DNA from: Thamnaconus septentrionalis
Lineage: Eukaryota > Chordata > Actinopteri > Tetraodontiformes > Monacanthidae
Length of the DNA: 64,000 nt
NCBI GenBank assembly: GCA_009823395.1
Contig: CM020513.1
Location: forward strand, 4,050,501 to 4,114,500
Direction: 5' to 3'
Shown here: positions 58,582 through 64,000 of the stretch, piece by piece
Numbering within the stretch: position 1 is the stretch's first letter
Layout of the letters: every line of letters starts with the position of its first letter
Notes under the pieces: model-generated
Databases searched by the model: none
Told to the model about the DNA's origin: nothing
The model's input: only the letters and a program-made list of their open reading frames with translations
Made by a program: the position numbers and the translations under genes

Positions 58582-59908
58582 CGCACGCGCCCTCAGTGGA
58601 AGTCCCCCATGAGGCAAGTTTGTGAGAGACAACTTGTGGAGGTGCTGCCGTGCGGTCTAGCGAGCCTGCAACTCCCACCGTGCGGTGCACGGAGCCGCGT
58701 AGCGGATGGGTGGATGGATGTGTGGATGTGTAGATGGATGGGTGTGTAGATGGATGGATGGATGGGTGGAGTTTAAAGTATTGTCGGTCTGAAGCGGGGT
58801 ACAACATTCAACTCTCCGGGGCCATTGATCGCAGAATATTGACTGGATGGATGCGCGAGTATGACGGATCCCTCACCTTGCACTTCCCATCAGGCGTGCA
58901 CGGAGGAAAAAGGCACAGCGACAGCAAGCCAGTCCCTTTTAAAAGTGATTGTTTTTCCTCCAACAGGGTGTAATTGAGCCTACTGAGCTTTCATCGACTC
59001 TCCTCTACTGTATGAGTTGGCATCGCAATTTTCGGTTTGTTTGTAAATGCGGATGATTTTTTCCCCCCTGATATTGGGAAAAATGTGTCTGCATTTACAA
59101 CGTTTCAACCACACGAGGTTCAAACTGCGAACTAACCAACTGTAAAGGACAATCACGCTGTTAACCACTATCACCACCAGGTGTCAGTGTTGGATTGGAA
59201 CTGTGAGCGGAAGGTCTGCGCCGTAAGACCCCGTCCCATTTCGTCATATTTGTGTTGCGTTCAAGAGCAGCACACCGCACGGGCTACTCCGCAATCAAAG
59301 ATTAAAGCCAGAAACCGCCGCTACCGATTGCGTTTCACTGCGAGCGGAACGCGAATAACTCGACCATATTTAGAGCTGACACAAGTGTTTGACTCTGCAT
59401 ATTTCCCCTGTACACTGAAAGCATGTGGAGAGAACTGTATCGTGCCGTTATTGAACACAGCACGGGTGATTAAACTGTCACCAGGCAGCTGACCAAAACA
59501 AACACCGAGGGGACTGAAAAAAAAAAAAAATTAGGAGTTGGCATTGGGTTTTGACCGTTGGTTGAAAATGCCGAGGCGATTAAACAAAAGGTGCGATGAG
59601 CCATTCGGTCATTAGTTGGTTTGGAGACGTAGCGGAGCACGTAAGCGGTAGTCTGAACTAGCTGCTTGGCTAGGACGCTACGCTTGCTAGCAGCTGACAG
59701 CCGCCGCTAGGCTAACGGTAACGTTATGCCCAAGCGACCCGCAGCCGCCGAGCGCAGACACACTTTCACCCTAGATTATCAGTCCACGCCTTCAGAAAAC
59801 GGGCACACCAGCCGCTCGGCTAAGCAAACGTCAGTTTGTTCCCTAGCTCGGAGACGGTAAGATCTATTTTTAACGCTACATTTCTGTCCCAAACATCGTA
59901 ACTGAAGC
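58582..59908. other. Intergenic ano3 (long start)-svip, divergent
   Basis: About 1.3 kb between the two divergent starts. A 103-codon plus-strand frame at 59181-59492 has no family resemblance. The CpG-richer 59620-59908 is the likely svip promoter and 5'UTR. Confidence 0.5.
58685..58771. repeat. (GGAT/TGTG)n tetranucleotide repeat
   Basis: Imperfect GATG/GTGT units over about 85 bp, just upstream of the candidate long-isoform start. Confidence 0.85.
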
Positions 59909-59971
59909 ATGGGGATGTGCCTACCGTGCTTTGGCGGCGCTGCGGACGACGTCGTGGTCACTCCCGATCCT
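59909..59971 (+). CDS. svip: svip exon 1 (small VCP/p97-interacting protein)
   Basis: First of four exons coding an 80-aa protein (77 aa in human SVIP). It reads MGMCLPCFGGAADDVVVTPDP. Gly2 and Cys4/Cys7 fit N-myristoylation plus palmitoylation, which anchor SVIP to ER and lysosomal membranes. SVIP binds the p97/VCP N-domain and inhibits gp78-type ERAD. The ATG context is strong (A at -3, G at +4). The donor is GTAAGT, phase 0. Confidence 0.93.
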
Positions 59972-60254
59972 GTAAGTTGATTCACGTGCAGACATTTCCA
60001 TGGTACTTATCCAACTTTTTACACGTCGGTATGCAGAACTTCTTTTGGAACGTAGAATTTGCATTCAAACAGCTGCTGTTGGTTTCGGCCAGTCAGCTGT
60101 GGGACTAAACAGGCCGCCAGGCAGAGACAAGAGGCGTTGGCTTTGCTCAGTCGCTGTTGACACGGGCAGAAATGCCAACACTTTGTCGTAAAAAAAAAAA
60201 AAATAAAATCTTTATATATGTAAGTACAAATCTGAAATTGTTTTAATTTTTTAG

Positions 60255-60305
60255 GAGACAAGAAGACGACAGTTGGCGGAGGCCGCTGAGAAGAGGCAAA
60301 AAGAG
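60255..60305 (+). CDS. svip: svip exon 2 (VCP-interacting motif)
   Basis: Reads ETRRRQLAEAAEKRQKE. It contains the VIM signature R-x5-A-A-x2-R (R25, A31, A32, R35), the p97-binding helix. The acceptor is TTTTTTAG and the donor GTGGGT, phase 0 on both sides. Confidence 0.94.
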
Positions 60306-61185
60306 GTGGGTCCGGAGAATTCATCCAAATGGGGTTTTATACGAGAAGCTTGTCTTGTATTTCCATCCGTAACTAACACTGACAGCGTCCATCGCCTAGA
60401 GTCTGTGGAGCCACGCATCTTTTGCAGTCAAACATGTAGAATAAAGTGTCCGTTAACATGCTGCGGCCAAATATCTTGAGATAGAACTTTATACCTTTAC
60501 CTTTTCTTTAATACTAATAAAAAAAAAATAAAAAATTTTTAGAAGCTAATCAACCCAATTTTTAACCCCATTCTTGGCCAGTATTTTTGTGTTGTATGTG
60601 CCTAACGATGAGCTCCTAAAGCAAAGCGTAACCTCTTCAGTTTCCTCATGAATACATGCACCCCGTTCACAAAACGGATGCACCTTGAAAGTGTCTTGAG
60701 GGATTTCTTTATCGCACAGAGAAGCCACTTGCACATCCGTAAGAGGCATGCTAAGGTGGCGGCCAGGTGAGTAGAGATGGACCAGAACAAACCCAACCCC
60801 CCTCACCCCCACCCTCCCGGCCCAGTGAATCCTTTGGTTCGGCTCATGTCCCTGCAGCACCAAGTCACCGTTTACACCCCAGACATCCTGACACTTTGAC
60901 AGTTCACCCCTCCAGTAGTGCGGATGAGCGCACCGAACTCTAACCCACTACCACGCTGCTGCTTCGGCCTCTCTGGAATAACCTGACTGGCAGCTGAACT
61001 TCCTGTTGCTGTGATTAATCTCGCCTTTTTTAAAAAATTATTCTTTATGAGACTGCATTCTAACAATGGATGCATGTTTGTCTGCTTTTAACACGCAAGT
61101 AAAATAAAATAAAAACAAACAAAAAAAACAACAACATTCAAATGATCTTCTGATGAGTTAAGTGCTTGATCCTCTTTGTTTCCAG

Positions 61186-61299
61186 ACAACATACAGGGGC
61201 GTCAAAAACCCAGAAGCAGTTGAAAGGAAAAGGAAAAAACAAGAAGAGACTGAGAAGCAGGCGATGACCACCTCTACATCTGGAGGTGGCGGGCTGAGG
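61186..61299 (+). CDS. svip: svip exon 3
   Basis: Reads TTYRGVKNPEAVERKRKKQ then EETEKQAMTTSTSGGGGLR. A charged helix (KRKKQEETEKQ) is followed by the Gly-rich segment that precedes the conserved GGLRW end. The acceptor is TTTGTTTCCAG and the donor GTCAGT, phase 0. Confidence 0.93.
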
Positions 61300-61389
61300 G
61301 TCAGTCAGCTCTTTGTCCTTGGTGCAACCGATCCAAGCTCAAAATTCAATACTCATCCTATATTTTTGCTTTTCTTTTTCTTTTTTTAG

Positions 61390-61404
61390 TGGCAGGTTGG
61401 CTGA
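61390..61404 (+). CDS. svip: svip exon 4 (last four codons)
   Basis: TGG CAG GTT GGC TGA gives WQVG-stop, matching the LRW-x-V end of human SVIP across the splice (LR-W). The acceptor is a T-rich tract then TTTAG. Confidence 0.85.
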   Translation, partial: WQVG

Positions 61405-62610
61405 ACATCTAAAGAATCCTGATTTCTGGACTCAGAAGTTATAAATCCCCCTTTGAAGAATTGCTTCTGAGATGATTGAAGAGTTTCAACCGGCGTCCGA
61501 TTTTTTTTCAAAATCACATTTCAAGAGTCCTGATGTCACCGGCCCTGCAGTTGTCTGCACAACCTGAGGCGACGACCAGCCGGACTCTTCCTTCCGCTGT
61601 TGCCAACTTCTAAAAGCTGCTCTGTCCAGCGCAGCGGCGCGACACGTTCAGGTTCATTTCCAAACATTAATGATTGTGATCGTAAAGGCCACCGGCGTCT
61701 GGTGCCCGACTCTGAAACACACACATTTATCACAACACTATTGTCTTTTCTTATATTTATAATTATTTTTACTTACATAACTCAGCATAGACACTGTAAA
61801 GCTACTTTTTTTTTTTTTAAACTGCATTCTTAAGCTAACATTTCACAGGTCAGACACAGATTCCGTTTACAAAGACATTGAAGTGCTTCTCTGTAGGTTT
61901 AGCGCAGGCTCATTATTTTCTGGGCTCCTTTTGTCAGTGACACAAAGACCAGTGCAAAGAGTGCCATTGTATGTCGGCGTCTGCTGAACGTGCCTCGTAG
62001 GGATTTTCCAAGGCAGCGCGGATGTCACATGATGTCAAAGGCGCCCAAAAGGGGCCGAGGGTGCAGTGCATGCTGGTACGTCTGTCTATAGTTAGACATT
62101 ATTTAGCCTCCACTGATTTGTTCCTGAACCCACAGCAGCTACAGATTGTTGCTGCATTTTTTTCACGCTGCACTTTCCAGACTGTTGTGTTTTGCACTGG
62201 TCTTTGGCCTCAGTCTCTTCAAACTACTCTTATTGTTTTCTGCACACGGAGATTGTTTAATTTTGATATATACACAGCACTGACACTATGCCTGCTTAAT
62301 TTAAAAGGACATACGGAATGTGATGAAGCTTTTGTTAGATGTGTTTGACATTTGGCAGAGGCTCGCAGACGCTGGGTAGTTTATTGGGAGAGAGCCGCGG
62401 CGCCGTGTTAAAGCAGGAAACCGATGGAGGAAAAAAAAAAGAATTTGTGACGCACGCGCAGATTGTGATGAAGGATTGACTTTCTTACTGGAGTGGTTTT
62501 TCTGTGAGCCTTCACTTAATCCTGAAATGCTTCTGGTGCTCTTGACATTTTGTAGAACAGGAAATCCTGCCAAGTTATTTGTTACAATAAATGACCTTCA
62601 GCTACTCCTG
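61405..62610 (+). other. svip: svip 3'UTR
   Basis: Non-coding. The plus-strand AATAAA at 62586-62591 is a likely distal polyadenylation signal. The end is inferred. Confidence 0.5.
62586..62591 (+). promoter_or_regulatory. svip: Candidate svip polyadenylation signal
   Basis: Canonical AATAAA; only about 145 bp from the opposite-strand gas2 signal. Confidence 0.5.
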
Positions 62611-62714
62611 TGTGTGCGCTTCACTGATGTGTGTGGGGGTGAGGTGGGTTGGGTTGGAGGCAAGTAGCAAAAAAAAAAAAAAGAAAAGTCAGCCAAGTAG
62701 ATGTTCAGTATCAA

Positions 62715-63600
62715 ACTGAACTTTTTCGTGAGACTTTATTGAAAATGTACATCTTACAACTGGATGTATTATCGTACAAACATGTAAATAGTTAACTTTA
62801 TATATTGTTGATTATGAAAAAAAAACTCAAAAGGCATCAGATCGATCGTCCCATTCCCAAAGTGACCTCCAGAGGTCACTGAATGTTGTTTTGAGCTTTT
62901 TACCAAACAAGATGCTTTTTTCACTGACAGTCGGGCAGGATAAGAGCTTTGATAATAATAATGGCCATAATAATTCTAAAATAAAATTAGGGATTGATAA
63001 GGTCATAGCATACAAAGACAATGCATAAAAGCTATTTTTTAAAGAAGCCATTTCCACAAAATAAGGTTTGGTGATTGAAAGATTTGGCAATTTCATACAG
63101 TTACTATACAATTTAATGATTAAATGAGCAGGTGCAATTTTTTTGCTTTAAAATTGATTAGCAAACTGTAAGACATTCAGGAAAATGGGCCTCTTGCTTT
63201 CTGCCGTCATAGTCGTCATACTGCTGAAAACTACGGGCTGTGAAAACCTTTTCTTCCTTTTTATAAAAGCATGTTTAATAATTACAGCCAGGTACCAAAG
63301 GGCTGTTTGGCTATAGAAAATACATGTGTTACCCCTAAAAAGAATCTAATAGATATATAAATGCCTGAAATATAATTAGTAAAAAAAAAAAATGTACAGC
63401 TCTGCCTTTTTCCCCATTAAATTCATTGTATAGTAAAAACTGCATTTCAGATGTCGCGCCAGGCTGCAAACGCTCAAAAAAGACCAAACAAACACCCAGT
63501 TACCACCTTTTCCCTTCACACACACACACAGAAAAGAAGCGCAACTGCAACACGAGTCTGCCTCTCGCGGAGAAGACGTCGCCGTTTCTCACAAGGCGTC
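62715..63600 (-). other. gas2: gas2 3'UTR (minus strand)
   Basis: AT-rich non-coding DNA after the gas2 stop. The minus-strand AATAAA at 62735-62740 is the candidate polyadenylation signal. Confidence 0.5.
62735..62740 (-). promoter_or_regulatory. gas2: Candidate gas2 polyadenylation signal
   Basis: TTTATT on the plus strand, read as AATAAA on the minus strand. Confidence 0.5.
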
Positions 63601-63816
63601 TCACTTCTTGCTGCGGTAGTGGGCGGCCACCACCAGGTAGCTGTCGGGACTCAGCTCTCTGATGCTGGCCGACTTGCCGCTGCTGTTGACCGGCGACGTC
63701 TTGCCTTCCACCCGCGAGAACTGCAGCATGCGGCAGGGGTCGTGCTTGAGCAGGTAGCTCTCGAAGGTCTCCCAGCCTCCGCCGACGCGCACCATCACGT
63801 GCTTGTTGTGCAGCAT
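63601..63816 (-). CDS. gas2: gas2 terminal coding exon (growth arrest-specific 2)
   Basis: Codes the last 71 residues. [20 protein letters not shown] and [19 protein letters not shown] are the second half of the GAR microtubule-binding domain; a Ser-rich linker and [21 protein letters not shown] follow. GAS2 links actin (CH domain) and microtubules (GAR domain) and is a caspase substrate; the CH domain exons lie beyond the right edge of the window. The acceptor CTCCCAACAG is followed directly by ATG in phase 0. That ATG is an internal methionine, not a start. Which teleost gas2 duplicate (a or b) this is cannot be told. Confidence 0.93.
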   Translation of the reverse strand: MLHNKHVMVRVGGGWETFESYLLKHDPCRMLQFSRVEGKTSPVNSSGKSASIRELSPDSYLVVAAHYRSKK

Positions 63817-63860
63817 CTGTTGGGAGGAGACGGGATCAGAGTGTTACTCGTGACGTGCCG

Positions 63861-63890
63861 GAGCCGAGCCGAGCCGAGCCGAGCCGAGCT
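63861..63890. repeat. (GAGCC)n pentanucleotide repeat
   Basis: Six GAGCC/GAGCT units in the last gas2 intron, 45 bp before the terminal exon in the gene's own direction. Confidence 0.9.
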
Positions 63891-64000
63891 AAGCTGAGAT
63901 GCTTCTTTTGTTTAAGGGGCTGCTGTCATTTCACTAATGGAGGCTTACGGAGACGGAACAGCTGAGTTGGATTTGATGGTTGCTGATCAATATCTAAGAT

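Noticed and set aside
59181..59492. 103-codon plus-strand frame between ano3 and svip
   Set aside because: No family recognised and no splice context; may be decayed repeat.
63814..63816. ATG at the start of the last gas2 exon as a start codon
   Set aside because: It follows a splice acceptor directly and is an internal methionine of the GAR domain.

Overview
This window is vertebrate nuclear DNA, almost certainly from a ray-finned (percomorph-like teleost) fish. It has intron-containing genes with GT-AG splice sites and matching phases, abundant dinucleotide microsatellites, TIR-bearing MITEs and LINE-type tails. Gene identities were assigned by reading the translated exons against remembered vertebrate families; no database search was run.

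Layout, left to right. (1) 1-1.85 kb: intergenic sequence with one dispersed repeat. (2) 2.3-4.8 kb, plus strand: complete four-exon tmem178b (299 aa). (3) 4.8-7.9 kb: intergenic, AT-rich stretches and tetranucleotide repeats. (4) 8.18-8.81 kb, minus strand: complete single-exon fibin (208 aa). (5) 8.9-17.7 kb: intergenic with old MITE-like insertions. (6) 17.7-58.6 kb, minus strand: ano3, a complete anoctamin-3 gene. Twenty-five coding exons join in frame to 971 aa with a final HHEWP terminus, and the probable 3'UTR is about 3.6 kb. Two further upstream exons (58542-58581 and 54049-54180) splice in phase to exon 2 and would give an alternative 1013-aa N-terminal isoform. (7) 59.9-62.6 kb, plus strand: complete four-exon svip (80 aa). 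(8) 62.7-63.8 kb, minus strand: terminal coding exon and 3'UTR of gas2, tail to tail with svip.

svip-gas2 and ano3-fibin both lie on human 11p14, so this is a compacted version of that block. No luzp2, muc15, slc5a12 or bbox1 coding sequence was seen between these genes. tmem178b belongs to another human chromosome (7q34), so a rearrangement junction should lie between about 4.8 and 7.9 kb. These genes do not form a pathway: they are an ER/plasma-membrane four-pass protein, a secreted fin-bud factor, a ten-pass membrane protein with a calcium site, a small p97/VCP cofactor and a cytoskeletal linker.

The most interesting signals are: the alternative ano3 N-terminal exons; three ano3 3' splice sites in which a (TG)n run replaces the polypyrimidine tract; a dispersed repeat with a TTTGTGATGTCACAAA core present in about a dozen copies; several perfect 11-17 bp hairpins; and an RFX-like 18-bp palindrome upstream of the ano3 short-isoform start. 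I saw no microbial-style defence system, CRISPR array or operon.
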